A stretch of 22,116 nt of DNA, taken from contig JBBRBB010000045.1 of NCBI GenBank assembly GCA_038206235.1, positions 1 to 22,116 on the forward strand. Direction: 5' to 3'. This document shows, in pieces, positions 6,785 to 14,887 of this stretch. A program made the position numbers and the translations under genes. The notes below the pieces were generated by a model. It saw only the letters and a program-made list of their open reading frames with translations, was not told where the DNA came from and searched no databases. Position 1 is the first letter of the stretch. Every line of letters starts with the position of its first letter. The stretch comes from JBBRBB01 sp038206235. Its GTDB lineage: Bacteria > Bacteroidota > Bacteroidia > Chitinophagales > Chitinophagaceae.

Positions 6785-8197
6785 CTAATCGGCTACTTTG
6801 ATAATCTTTGCTATCATATCGGCTTCTGTTGTTATTTTTCCCCCAACGTATATTGTTCCTTTCATATTACATATACCACGCCTGATAGGCTCATTAAGTT
6901 CTAGTTTTAATAACATGGTGTCTCCGGGAAATATCTTTTGTTTGAATTTTACGTTATTAATTTTCAATAAATAGGTATCATATCGTCCCGGAGGCATTGA
7001 GTTGATACAAAAAATGCCACCGGTTTGTGCCAATGCTTCCAACTGTAAAACGCCTGGCATTACAGGATTATTAGGAAAATGCCCTAAAAAGAACCATTCA
7101 GAACATGTTACATTCTTCACACCTATTGTGTGCTTATCTGATATCTCAATTATTTTATCAACAAAAAGAAAAGGAAATCTGTGCGGCAGTACTTTTTCAA
7201 TTTGTGCCAATGTCATTATAGGTGGTAGTGTGGGATCATAAACAGGTACATTATTTATAGTTTCTTTGTTTTTTTTGATATACTGTTTAATTTTTTTAGC
7301 AAACGCAATATTGGTGCTGTGCCCCGGGCGGTTGGCAAGTATCCTGGCTTTAATAGGATAACCAATCAATGCAAGATCTCCCACTACATCAAGCAATTTG
7401 TGACGAGCAGCTTCATTGGGAAAGCGCAACTCAAGATTGTTAAGATACCCTTCACTTTTAACCTCTATTTTTTCGCGTTTAAAAACTTTTGCCAGGCGTT
7501 GCATTTCTTCAGGAGATACGGGTTTATCTACCACTACGATTGCATTATTTATATCTCCGCCTTGTATAAGATTATTATCGAGGAGCATTTCCAATTCATG
7601 CAAAAAGCAGAAGGTACGGCATGGAGCAATCTCGGTTTTAAAATCCCGCATTGATTTTAGCCCTGCGTGCTGGGTGCCCAAAACCGGGCTGTTGAAATCT
7701 ATAAGGGTAGTTACATGGTATTCAATTGCTGGTAGCGCCACCATTTCTACCCGCTTTGCTTCATCGCGATAAATAATATTTTCATCAATGCTATACCAAA
7801 CTTTTGCGGCATTTTGTTCTACTACTCCCACCTCATCAATGACTTCTACAAAAGGTTCTGCACTGCCATCAATAATGGGAACTTCAGGTCCATTTAATTC
7901 AATCAATACATTATCAACTCCCATTCCAACAAGTGCAGCAAGAAGATGCTCAACCGTACTTATTTTTGCCTCTCCAACTTCAAGAGTTGTACCCCTGTTA
8001 GTTTCGGTAACGAAATCGCAATCAGCTTTAATAATGGGTTTGTTCGGAAGATCAACACGCTGAAATTGTATTCCAAAGCCGGGATTTGCAGGTTTCAGGG
8101 TCATATCAACCAGCAAGCCTGTATGTAAGCCTGTTCCGCTAATGTTTGTTTGCCAAGCCAGTGTATGTTGTTTGTCAGTATTAAAATTCATGTCCAT
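6785..8197 (-). CDS. lpxC/fabZ: LpxC-FabZ fusion: UDP-3-O-acyl-GlcNAc deacetylase / 3-hydroxyacyl-ACP dehydratase
   Basis: One 470-residue polypeptide with two enzymes. Residues about 1-305 are LpxC, the zinc deacetylase for the committed step of lipid A synthesis: TVEHLLAAL with His84 and Glu83, HKLLDVVGDL with His266 and Asp270 as further zinc ligands, and GHSTN with His293. Residues about 325-470 are FabZ, which dehydrates 3-hydroxyacyl-ACP: LPHRFPFLFVD with catalytic His339 and GHFPNNPVMPGVLQLEALAQ with Glu387. The fusion is a known feature of Bacteroidota. It couples lipid A and unsaturated fatty acid supply, since both draw on 3-hydroxyacyl-ACP. MDMNF gives two possible starts (8197 or 8191). 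A 240-bp gap separates it from lpxD upstream. Confidence 0.96.
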   Translation of the reverse strand: MDMNFNTDKQHTLAWQTNISGTGLHTGLLVDMTLKPANPGFGIQFQRVDLPNKPIIKADCDFVTETNRGTTLEVGEAKISTVEHLLAALVGMGVDNVLIELNGPEVPIIDGSAEPFVEVIDEVGVVEQNAAKVWYSIDENIIYRDEAKRVEMVALPAIEYHVTTLIDFNSPVLGTQHAGLKSMRDFKTEIAPCRTFCFLHELEMLLDNNLIQGGDINNAIVVVDKPVSPEEMQRLAKVFKREKIEVKSEGYLNNLELRFPNEAARHKLLDVVGDLALIGYPIKARILANRPGHSTNIAFAKKIKQYIKKNKETINNVPVYDPTLPPIMTLAQIEKVLPHRFPFLFVDKIIEISDKHTIGVKNVTCSEWFFLGHFPNNPVMPGVLQLEALAQTGGIFCINSMPPGRYDTYLLKINNVKFKQKIFPGDTMLLKLELNEPIRRGICNMKGTIYVGGKITTEADMIAKIIKVAD

Positions 8198-8437
8198 GTT
8201 AAAGATATTGTTGTACAGGCAGCATTATTAGTATATAGCTTTAGTTGAGTGATGCTTCATTTTTGAAGAATAAAACTAAACGAATTCGCACTTGCTATAA
8301 TGCCGCGATGAATTTTTTAGGCTGCAAAAATAGGGTTTAGCAGGTAAATGTGTATTGTTTGCTTTCAACCCTGTGTTATAAGCTTAATACAGCAGTATAT
8401 AAAAAAGATGAAAATAAAAATATTGCAGGAAATTTAT

Positions 8438-9490
8438 TTATACACCCACCCGTTCCATTATTAATTGCTGAATAATTTTTTCTAACTCGGAGATGCGTTT
8501 TTCAAGTTCGGGAAGATTGCGGCTAATAGCCTGGCTTCGTAAGGCACTTGTATAATCATAGGCCGGTGAACCGGTAACGGCGGAATTTGGAATTTTAAGT
8601 GATTTACTTACACCGCTCTGAGCATTTATTTTACTGCCATCTGCAATTTGCAAATGTCCTACTATTCCGGCCTGCCCGCCTATCATTACATTTTTACCAA
8701 TCTTAGTGCTGCCGCTAATGCCTGCCTGCGCAGCGATTACAGTGTTTGTGCCTATTTCAACATTATGTGCAATTTGTATCAGGTTATCTAATTTAACTCC
8801 CGAACGTATTATGGTTGAGCCTATGGTAGCGCAATCAATGGTTACATTAGAGCCTATTTCAACAAAGTCTTCAATGATTACATTGCCTATTTGCGGAATT
8901 TTTTTGTATTTGCGGTTTGTCTGGGCCGCAAAGCCAAAACCATCACAGCCAATAACAGTGCCTGCATGGATTATTACCTCTTTACCAATAACACAATCAT
9001 GATAAATTTTTACGCCGGGATGTATTACTGTATTATCATCAATGGTAACATCATTGCCGATATATACACCGGGATATAATTTTGAATAGTTGCCCAAGTG
9101 TACATTTTCGCCAACGTAAGTAAAAGCTCCTATATAAATGTGCTCACCCAGTTTTGCAGTAGGGTGCACATAGCTGGGCTGCTGAATGCCGGTCAACTGA
9201 TCTTTCATCATTTCCTGGTATTTGTTTAATAGAGAAGCAAAGGCCAGGTAGGCGTCCTCAACCCTTATTAAAACAGAACTAACAGGTTGTTTCAATTCAA
9301 AATTTTCATTTATTATAATCACCGAAGCGTTGCGGGTATATAAAAACTCTTCGTACTTGGGATTTGCAAAAAAAGTAAGCTGGTCTTTTTTTGCTTCTTC
9401 AATTTTTCCAAGGGAATTAACGGTAACGCTGCCATCTCCCTCTACTCTTCCATTAACGAGAGAGGCTATGCGTTCGGCAGTTATTTTCAT
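8438..9490 (-). CDS. lpxD: UDP-3-O-(3-hydroxyacyl)glucosamine N-acyltransferase
   Basis: Adds the second 3-hydroxyacyl chain, N-linked to the 2-amino group created by LpxC, giving UDP-2,3-diacylglucosamine. The 350-residue product has the N-terminal uridine-binding domain (about 1-100), then hexapeptide repeats forming a left-handed beta helix (about 105-320). IQIAHNVEIG contains His242, matching the catalytic His of E. coli LpxD (His239), and CDGFGFA is the family-typical loop. The C-terminus (LEKRISELEKIIQQL) is a short amphipathic coiled coil, as in other family members. It follows the HD gene by 42 bp on the same strand. Confidence 0.96.
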   Translation of the reverse strand: MKITAERIASLVNGRVEGDGSVTVNSLGKIEEAKKDQLTFFANPKYEEFLYTRNASVIIINENFELKQPVSSVLIRVEDAYLAFASLLNKYQEMMKDQLTGIQQPSYVHPTAKLGEHIYIGAFTYVGENVHLGNYSKLYPGVYIGNDVTIDDNTVIHPGVKIYHDCVIGKEVIIHAGTVIGCDGFGFAAQTNRKYKKIPQIGNVIIEDFVEIGSNVTIDCATIGSTIIRSGVKLDNLIQIAHNVEIGTNTVIAAQAGISGSTKIGKNVMIGGQAGIVGHLQIADGSKINAQSGVSKSLKIPNSAVTGSPAYDYTSALRSQAISRNLPELEKRISELEKIIQQLIMERVGV

Positions 9491-9532
9491 AAAACAAAAC
9501 TTTGAGGGTTACTATTTATTGCAGCCGGGCAT

Positions 9533-10747
9533 TCACAATAATTGACAAATGTAGAATTTTTTAACGGGTACGGAAAGTGTTTCATGTATAAGCGGGTTAT
9601 CTACACGTGAAATATCTTTTACGTTTCCGTCTTTTAACAGGATATTAATATGCTCATCTGTTAACTGGTAAGTTGTATTAACCGCTTCGCCGGTAAAAAC
9701 AAAATAGCATGATTCATCTTCTGTAATACTCAAATGCTGCATTACTTCTTTCCTTTTTGCTTCTGCAAAATCTTCACTAAAAGATTCTGCCTGCAATTTA
9801 CACTTTAGCAATTTCCGGTTCAGTAAATTCAGGCAAAGTGTTCTCAAGACTGTATCCATATGAACGCTCCATTTTTTTATGGCAAACAAAATATCAATAT
9901 CATCAAGGCTGCAAAATTTATTAATTATTTCTGCATTTATATTTCCAACAGATGCTTCAAAAAAATAATCTAACGAAGAATTCAGTTTTAATGGTGTATC
10001 TGTTTTGTTATAAATCTCTCTTGCTCTTTGCATAATTTTCACAAGCATTTTTTCTGATGAAAGCACTGTTTTATGCAGGTAAACCTGCCAGTACATTTGC
10101 CTTCGGGCAACTAAAAATTTTTCTATACTGTATATTCCCTTTTCTTCTACCATCAGTTGCTCATCATGAACAATAAGCATTTTTAAAATGCGGTCGTAGC
10201 CTATTACGCCTTCGCTAACTCCCGTGAAAAAACTATCGCGGGTTAAATAATCTAAACGGTCAACATCTAACTGCCCGCTTATTAGTTGATGCAGAAATGG
10301 CTTATGATAATTGTTTGTAAAGATTTTAATTGCTAATTCTAATTCACCGTTAAATTCTTTATTGAGCAAGTGCATTATTTGTATACCTAATTGCTCATGA
10401 CTTATTCCCGGTATTAAAACATTTTCCAAAGCATGAGAAAAAGGGCCATGACCAATATCGTGCAGGAGAATGGCAGCCTTTACTCCAATTTCTTCTTCAT
10501 TACTTATATAAGTTCCTTTATTGCGCAGTTCTTCCACAGCTCTGCACATTAAATGATAAGCGCCTAAAGAATGATGCAATCTTGTGTGCGTAGCGCCGGG
10601 ATAAACCAATTGCGCAAATGCCATTTGATGAATTCGCCGCAGCCGCTGATAATAAGGATGAGCAATGATTTTAAAAATGAGAGGATGATCTATGGTAATA
10701 AATCCATGTACAGGGTCGTTAATAATTTTTCTTGGAAGAGAAGCCAT
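9533..10747 (-). CDS. HD-domain metal-dependent phosphohydrolase
   Basis: A 404-residue protein of the COG1078 (YdhJ/dNTP triphosphohydrolase-like) family. It starts with the typical KIINDPVHGFITI and carries the metal-binding HD set: RLHHSLGAYHL (His near residues 58-59), LLHDIGHGPFSHALE (His96-Asp97) and the distal DVDRLDYLTRDSFFTG. Some relatives hydrolyse dNTPs, but the exact substrate here cannot be told. It is the first gene of the minus-strand lpx block (42 bp before lpxD) and divergent from porX over 161 bp. This neighbour order (porX / HD / lpxD / lpxC-fabZ / lpxA) is commonly seen in Bacteroidota. A lone TAnnTTTG box sits upstream at 10790-10797 on the minus strand without a well-placed partner. 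Confidence 0.9.
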   Translation of the reverse strand: MASLPRKIINDPVHGFITIDHPLIFKIIAHPYYQRLRRIHQMAFAQLVYPGATHTRLHHSLGAYHLMCRAVEELRNKGTYISNEEEIGVKAAILLHDIGHGPFSHALENVLIPGISHEQLGIQIMHLLNKEFNGELELAIKIFTNNYHKPFLHQLISGQLDVDRLDYLTRDSFFTGVSEGVIGYDRILKMLIVHDEQLMVEEKGIYSIEKFLVARRQMYWQVYLHKTVLSSEKMLVKIMQRAREIYNKTDTPLKLNSSLDYFFEASVGNINAEIINKFCSLDDIDILFAIKKWSVHMDTVLRTLCLNLLNRKLLKCKLQAESFSEDFAEAKRKEVMQHLSITEDESCYFVFTGEAVNTTYQLTDEHINILLKDGNVKDISRVDNPLIHETLSVPVKKFYICQLL

Positions 10748-10908
10748 TCTTCTTTGCTATTTGTTATGTTTCTGGTAAAAGAACATCTGCAAAACTACAA
10801 CTTGTAAAATGATGGATACATTTGAAAAGATAGCATTCTATTCTTATTCGATGAATTGAAAATTCATCAGAAAATTTTAAATTTTAAATCTGCAATCTAA
10901 AATAATTT

Positions 10909-12468
10909 ATGGCTGTACCAACAATACTTTGGGTAGATGATGAAATTGAAAGCCTGCAATCACAAAAAATATTTCTTGAAAATAAAGGCTATGGCGTGCA
11001 AACCCTTACCAATGGTTTTGAAGCAATTGATTATGTAAAAGAAAACGCTGTTGATGTGGTGTTGCTCGATGAAACAATGCCCGGTATTACCGGTCTGGAA
11101 ACCTTGCAAAAAATTAAAGAAGTAAATAGTCGCATACCCGTTGTGCTGATAACAAAGAATGAAACAGAAAATTTAATGGATGAAGCTATTGGCAGCCAGA
11201 TAACAGATTATCTTATCAAACCTGTAAATCCAAACCAGGTATTGCTTTGCTTAAAAAAGATAATTGATAACCGGAGACTTGTTGCGGAAAAAACAACCTC
11301 GGCTTACCAGCAACAATTCCGCAATTTGTTTATGGTGCTCAACAGCAACCCTGACTATAATGAATGGATGGATATTTATAAAAAGCTTGTGTACTGGGAA
11401 TTGGAAATGGAAAAAAGCAATAGCCCTGAAATGCAGGAAGTATTTCAAACACAAAAGCAGGAAGCGAATACCGAATTTTATAAGTTCATCAGTAAGCAAT
11501 ACGCCCGGTGGGTGAATCCTAAATCAACAGATGCTCCTGTTATGAGTCATAATCTTTTTAAGCTTAAAGTATTACCGCATATAGAAAAGGGCGTTTCAAC
11601 TTTCTTTATTGTAATTGATAATCTGCGATTCGACCAATGGAAAGCAATAGAGCCCATTTTTGCAGAAAGCTTTAATATCATGGAAGAGGAATCTTTTTAC
11701 AGCATACTGCCCACTGCTACTCAATATTGCCGCAATGCAATATTTGCAGGAATGCTGCCCATTGATATTGAAAAACAATTCCCCGTGCAATGGAAAAATG
11801 ATGATGAAGAAGGAAGTAAAAATTTGAATGAAGAAATGTTTTTTAAAGCACAGTTGAAAAGATTAAGAAGAGAAGATCTTAAATACAGCTACACGAAAAT
11901 TTTGCATAATAATGATGGCCAGCAACTGGTAAATAATATTCATAACCTGCTGAATAATCAGCTCAATATTATCGTTTACAATTTTGTAGATATGATGAGC
12001 CATGCACGCACAGAAATGGAAGTATTAAAAGAGCTTGCCGGTGATGAGGCAAGCTACAGAAGCCTTACCCGTAGCTGGTTTGAGCATAGCCCGCTGCACC
12101 AGGCGCTCAAAAAAATTGCGGATAAAAAAATCAACCTTATACTGGCAACAGACCATGGAACCGTAAGAGTAAAAACACCGTGTAAAGTAATAGGCGACAA
12201 GCAAACTACCGCCAATCTTCGCTACAAACACGGGCGCAATCTTAATTACGATGCAAAAGAAGTGCTTGCATTTCGCGACCCCCGTGAAGTTGGCTTGCCT
12301 GTGCCCAATGTAAACTCTTCCTACATATTCGCAAAAGAAGATGGTTATTTATGTTATCCTAATAACTATAACTACTATGCAAATTATTATCGAAATACTT
12401 TTCAGCATGGCGGAGTAAGTTTAGAGGAAATGATTGTGCCGGTGGTGAGGATGGTGAGCAAAGTATGA
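10909..12468 (+). CDS. porX: PorX-type response regulator with PglZ domain (type IX secretion control)
   Basis: A 519-residue cytosolic response regulator. The receiver domain (1-120) has VDDE at residues 9-12, phosphoacceptor Asp54 in VVLLDETMPG, and Lys104 in LIKPVNP. A helical linker follows (about 125-225), then a PglZ / alkaline-phosphatase-superfamily domain with VIDNLRFDQW (Asp237) and LPTATQYCR, whose Thr271 sits where the catalytic Thr of studied PorX proteins lies. ATDHGTVRV near residue 420 gives further metal ligands. Known PorX proteins regulate type IX secretion together with the kinase PorY and an ECF sigma factor, and the PglZ domain acts as a phosphodiesterase on nucleotides. 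No PorY gene lies in this window. Intact, and the last intact core gene before the decayed region. Confidence 0.93.
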   Translation: MAVPTILWVDDEIESLQSQKIFLENKGYGVQTLTNGFEAIDYVKENAVDVVLLDETMPGITGLETLQKIKEVNSRIPVVLITKNETENLMDEAIGSQITDYLIKPVNPNQVLLCLKKIIDNRRLVAEKTTSAYQQQFRNLFMVLNSNPDYNEWMDIYKKLVYWELEMEKSNSPEMQEVFQTQKQEANTEFYKFISKQYARWVNPKSTDAPVMSHNLFKLKVLPHIEKGVSTFFIVIDNLRFDQWKAIEPIFAESFNIMEEESFYSILPTATQYCRNAIFAGMLPIDIEKQFPVQWKNDDEEGSKNLNEEMFFKAQLKRLRREDLKYSYTKILHNNDGQQLVNNIHNLLNNQLNIIVYNFVDMMSHARTEMEVLKELAGDEASYRSLTRSWFEHSPLHQALKKIADKKINLILATDHGTVRVKTPCKVIGDKQTTANLRYKHGRNLNYDAKEVLAFRDPREVGLPVPNVNSSYIFAKEDGYLCYPNNYNYYANYYRNTFQHGGVSLEEMIVPVVRMVSKV

Positions 12469-12496
12469 ATTGCCTAATTTTATACAAATAAAGTCT

Positions 12497-12740
12497 ATGT
12501 TAACTGATATATCTGAAAAAAAATTACTGCAAACATGGGAAAAACTTTCAAATACACAGAAGTTTTCCGTGATTAATTTATTGAAGTCTTTCATTGAGGA
12601 AGATGATGAAGCTCCAATGTCGCCAAAAGAAATTAAATGATTATAACAAAGAAATTGAAGAAGCTGAATTACGCATAAGTCAGCGAAAATTTGTAGAGCA
12701 TGAAGATGTTTTGAAAAAATTAAAACAATGGCAAAAATAA
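12497..12740 (+). pseudogene. Frameshifted antitoxin of a ParE/RelE-type module
   Basis: The first frame (12497-12640) encodes 47 residues starting MLTDISEKKLLQTWEKLS and stops at TGA 12638. The second frame (from about 12636 to 12740) continues with DYNKEIEEAELRISQRKF and VEHEDVLKKLKQW, the usual C-terminus of small antitoxins that pair with ParE/RelE toxins. Joining the frames, which needs one base removed from the ATTAAATG run near 12635, restores an antitoxin of about 80 residues. The stop overlaps the toxin ATG at 12728, the classic arrangement. Either a decayed gene or a local sequence error. Confidence 0.7.
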
Positions 12741-13022
12741 TTTGGGATGAAGAGGCTCTTGAAAATCTTACAAAAATTCTTGATTATATAGCCAAATTCT
12801 TCTCCGCAAAATGCCGCAAAACTTGCCTTCGAAATTGAAAAGAAATTTGAGAAAGTAGATTCTAATCCCGAAAGGTTTCCTCCGGATAAATATAAAAATA
12901 ATAACAAGGGAAATTACAGAGCTTTTGAAATAAAGAGAATCAGATTTTCATACAAAATAGAAAGAGATATTATAACCGTTGTAAGATGCAGGCACACAAA
13001 ACAAAAACCCGAGAATTACTGA
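12728..13022 (+). pseudogene. Frameshifted ParE/RelE-family toxin
   Basis: Starts MAKIIWDEEALENLTKILDY, the typical N-terminus of ParE/RelE ribonuclease-fold toxins, but the frame ends at TGA 12836 after 36 residues. In the +1 frame from about 12795 the homology resumes (SSPQNAAKLAFEIEKKF), then NYRAFEIKRIRFSYKIE and IITVVRCRHTKQKPENY, which is the family's C-terminal beta strand and RxxHxxQ-like end, to stop 13020-13022. The reconstructed length is about 97 residues. The lesion is one gained base or two lost bases in the AAATTC run around 12794-12797. With both partners broken, the module is unlikely to be active if the sequence is right. Confidence 0.75.
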
Positions 13023-13118
13023 GGTGAATATTCTGGGGCACCAGGCTTTTAAAAAAATTCATTGAAAAAAAGGATTTGAAACCTAAAGAATAACTCTTGA
13101 GGAGATAATGTGGTAAAA

Positions 13119-13418
13119 ATGAAAATAAGCGCAAATAGTCAATACCATTCAGCGCTCGCCCAAATTGAGCTGTATATTGAAAGAGGATTTAAGAATCTCA
13201 CTAAGCGGGAAACAGCAGAATTACAAAAAATTTTTGTTGCAGTTGAGGAATATGAAAGTCAAAAATATCCTATGCCTCTTTATACCGGCATTAAAGATAT
13301 TTTGGAACATTACATGTTTGAAAAAAGAATGAATAAGAGTCAGCTTTCCAAACAGCTTGAAATACCCAATTGCGGAGTTTATTATTCTATTGCCGGTACT
13401 CTCCTGATTAAAAGATAA
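13119..13418 (+). CDS. Truncated HigA-like (XRE-type) antitoxin
   Basis: A 99-residue product beginning MKISANSQYHSALAQIELYI, followed by LTKRETAELQKIF, YPMPLYTGIKDILEHYMFE and NKSQLSKQLEIP, as in HigA antitoxins of Bacteroidota with a C-terminal helix-turn-helix. The last residues (about 83-99) do not continue the helix-turn-helix and the protein stops early; the family is usually about 120-130 residues, so this is a C-terminal truncation. ATG 13119 is preferred over GTG 13110 because the family starts at MKIS. No HigB toxin gene precedes it. The stretch 13023-13118 may hold a frameshifted remnant (LLKKFIEKKDLKPKE then ITLEEIMW) of unknown origin. Confidence 0.6.
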   Translation: MKISANSQYHSALAQIELYIERGFKNLTKRETAELQKIFVAVEEYESQKYPMPLYTGIKDILEHYMFEKRMNKSQLSKQLEIPNCGVYYSIAGTLLIKR

Positions 13419-13469
13419 TTTCTAAGGGCAAAAACAATAAAAGGAATATCTCAGTAAGAAATTCAATTA

Positions 13470-13502
13470 GGACAAACCCGGAATCAAATTCCGGATTTGT
13501 CC
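13470..13502. repeat. 33-bp inverted repeat
   Basis: A nearly perfect palindrome: left arm 13470-13484, 3-nt loop (caa, 13485-13487), right arm 13488-13502. Fourteen of fifteen positions pair; the one mismatch is C13477 with A13495. No T-tract follows immediately, so it is not a standard intrinsic terminator. It sits between the truncated antitoxin gene and the start of the broken ATPase (13524), possibly as a mobile palindromic element. Confidence 0.8.
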
Positions 13503-13523
13503 AGAATGTGTTATTTTTAAATA

Positions 13524-14672
13524 ATGATAAAACGTACAGCAGAATCAAGGCTGATAAAATTGGCAAAAACATTCCGCAGTGTAGCCGTGATTGGGCCAAG
13601 GCAGAGCGGCAAAACCACGCTGTGCAGGGCCCTGTTTCCGCAGAAGTCTTATGTTTCTTTGGAAAATCCCGACACATTGGAATTTGTCGGCACTGACCCA
13701 AGGGGCTTCCTGTCGCAGTATAAAAATGGCGCCATACTGGATGAAATACAAAGAGCGCCACACCTGTTTTCTTATTTGCAGCAGGTGCTGGATGAAACAA
13801 AAAAGAAAGGCCTGTTTATACTTACTGGCTCTAATAATTTTCTGTTGCAGAAAAACATTACGCAAACACTTTCAGGCAGAATTGCTTATTTACAGCTTTT
13901 TGCCTTTATCGTTACGGGAATTAAAAGACAGCAAAAAAATAAAGGCAGATTACGGTTGGCATATCCTGTGCGGCGGGTATCCTGAAGTAATTGCAAAAAA
14001 AATAAATCCGGCAGACTGGTATGCAGGCTATATTACCACTTATGTTGAAAGAGATGTAAGACAACTGAAAAATATCAGCAATCTCACAGTTCATAAAACT
14101 ATTGCGGTTGTGCGCTGGGCGAACAGGCCAGTTGTTGAACCTGACCGCCCTTTCAAACGATTGCGGTATTGACCAGAAAACAGTAGCTGCCTGGTTAAGT
14201 GTGTTGCAACGCAGTTATATTACTTATTTACTAAAGCCTTACCACACTAATTTTAATAAGCGGATTATGAAAACCGCCAAGCTCTATTTTTACGATACAG
14301 GAGTAGCCTGCTCACTCTTAGGCATAAGCAACGCAAAACAAATTGCTACCCATGCTGCCAAGCCCTTTATTTGAAAATCTGATTGTAAGTGAATTGCTGA
14401 AAGAGCGGTTCAATAAAGGTGCGACTGATAATCTTTATTACTGGCGGGATAAAACCGGAAACGAAGTAGATATATTAATTGACAGTGCAGGCAAATTAAC
14501 AGCAATTGAAATGAAAGCAGGAGAAACTATCTCAACAGATTTCTTTAAGGGGATAGAATATTTTTCTTCATTAAAAACAGGAAGAGTGGAAAAGCTATTG
14601 GTATATGGTGGAAATCAGGAACAAAAAAGAAGCAATGGAATAATTGTGAAACCATGGAATAAATTAATCTGA
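13524..14672 (+). pseudogene. AAA+ ATPase with DUF4143 domain, broken by three frameshifts
   Basis: Frame pieces in order: 13524 to about 13890 (Walker A VIGPRQSGKTT with Lys30, Walker B GAILDEIQRAPHLF, sensor ILTGSNNFLL, then SGRIAYLQL); about 13890-14100 (PLSLRELK, GGYPEVIAKK, ITTYVERDVRQLKNI); about 14102-14360 (RTGQLLNLTALSNDCGID, KLYFYDTGVACSLLGI); and about 14360-14672 (PLFENLIVSELLKERFN, YYWRDKTGNEVDILID, AIEMKAGETI). This is the full order of the COG1373 family: ATPase, DUF4143, then a PD-(D/E)XK-like end. All three shifts are +1 (0 to 1 to 2 to 0); the first lies in a T-run at 13897-13901. Biological function of this family is poorly known. An intact relative lies at 16975. Confidence 0.85.
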
Positions 14673-14674
14673 AA

Positions 14675-14887
14675 TTCAGCATAAATGGCAATGGCATTCC
14701 TCAAAAAGTATTGGACAAAATTTTCCAGCCATTTTTCACTACAAAACCAACAGGGGTGGGAACAGGTTTGGGATTATCATTAAGCTACGATATTGTAAAA
14801 GCACATGGTGGAGAAATAAAAGTGGAGACAAAGGAGAGGGAAGGAACGGTGTTTATGATTCAGTTACCAATTAAAATCAATGAATGA
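14675..14887 (+). pseudogene. Histidine kinase 3'-end remnant (HATPase_c tail)
   Basis: Starting three bases after the ATPase stop, the frame reads INGNGIPQKVLDKIFQPFF, then TTKPTGVGTGLGLSLSYDI and VKAHGGEIKVETK, ending MIQLPIKINE and TGA at 14885-14887. This is the D-box, F-box and G2-box region of a HATPase_c domain; the H-box and N-box are absent and the Asp of the D-box is replaced at the junction. It is therefore the last 70 codons of a kinase whose 5' part is missing. Its stop overlaps the ATG of the next kinase (ATGA at 14884-14887), which suggests that the lost gene and the present one once formed an operon. Confidence 0.85.

Noticed and set aside
8325..10824. Isolated TAnnTTTG boxes (minus strand at 8325-8332 and 10790-10797; plus strand at 10817-10824; also minus strand at 1629-1636)
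   Set aside because: No TTG element lies at the proper distance upstream, and such octamers are common by chance in AT-rich DNA.
13470..13502. Intrinsic terminator
   Set aside because: The stem is strong but no T-tract follows directly on either strand, so termination is not supported.
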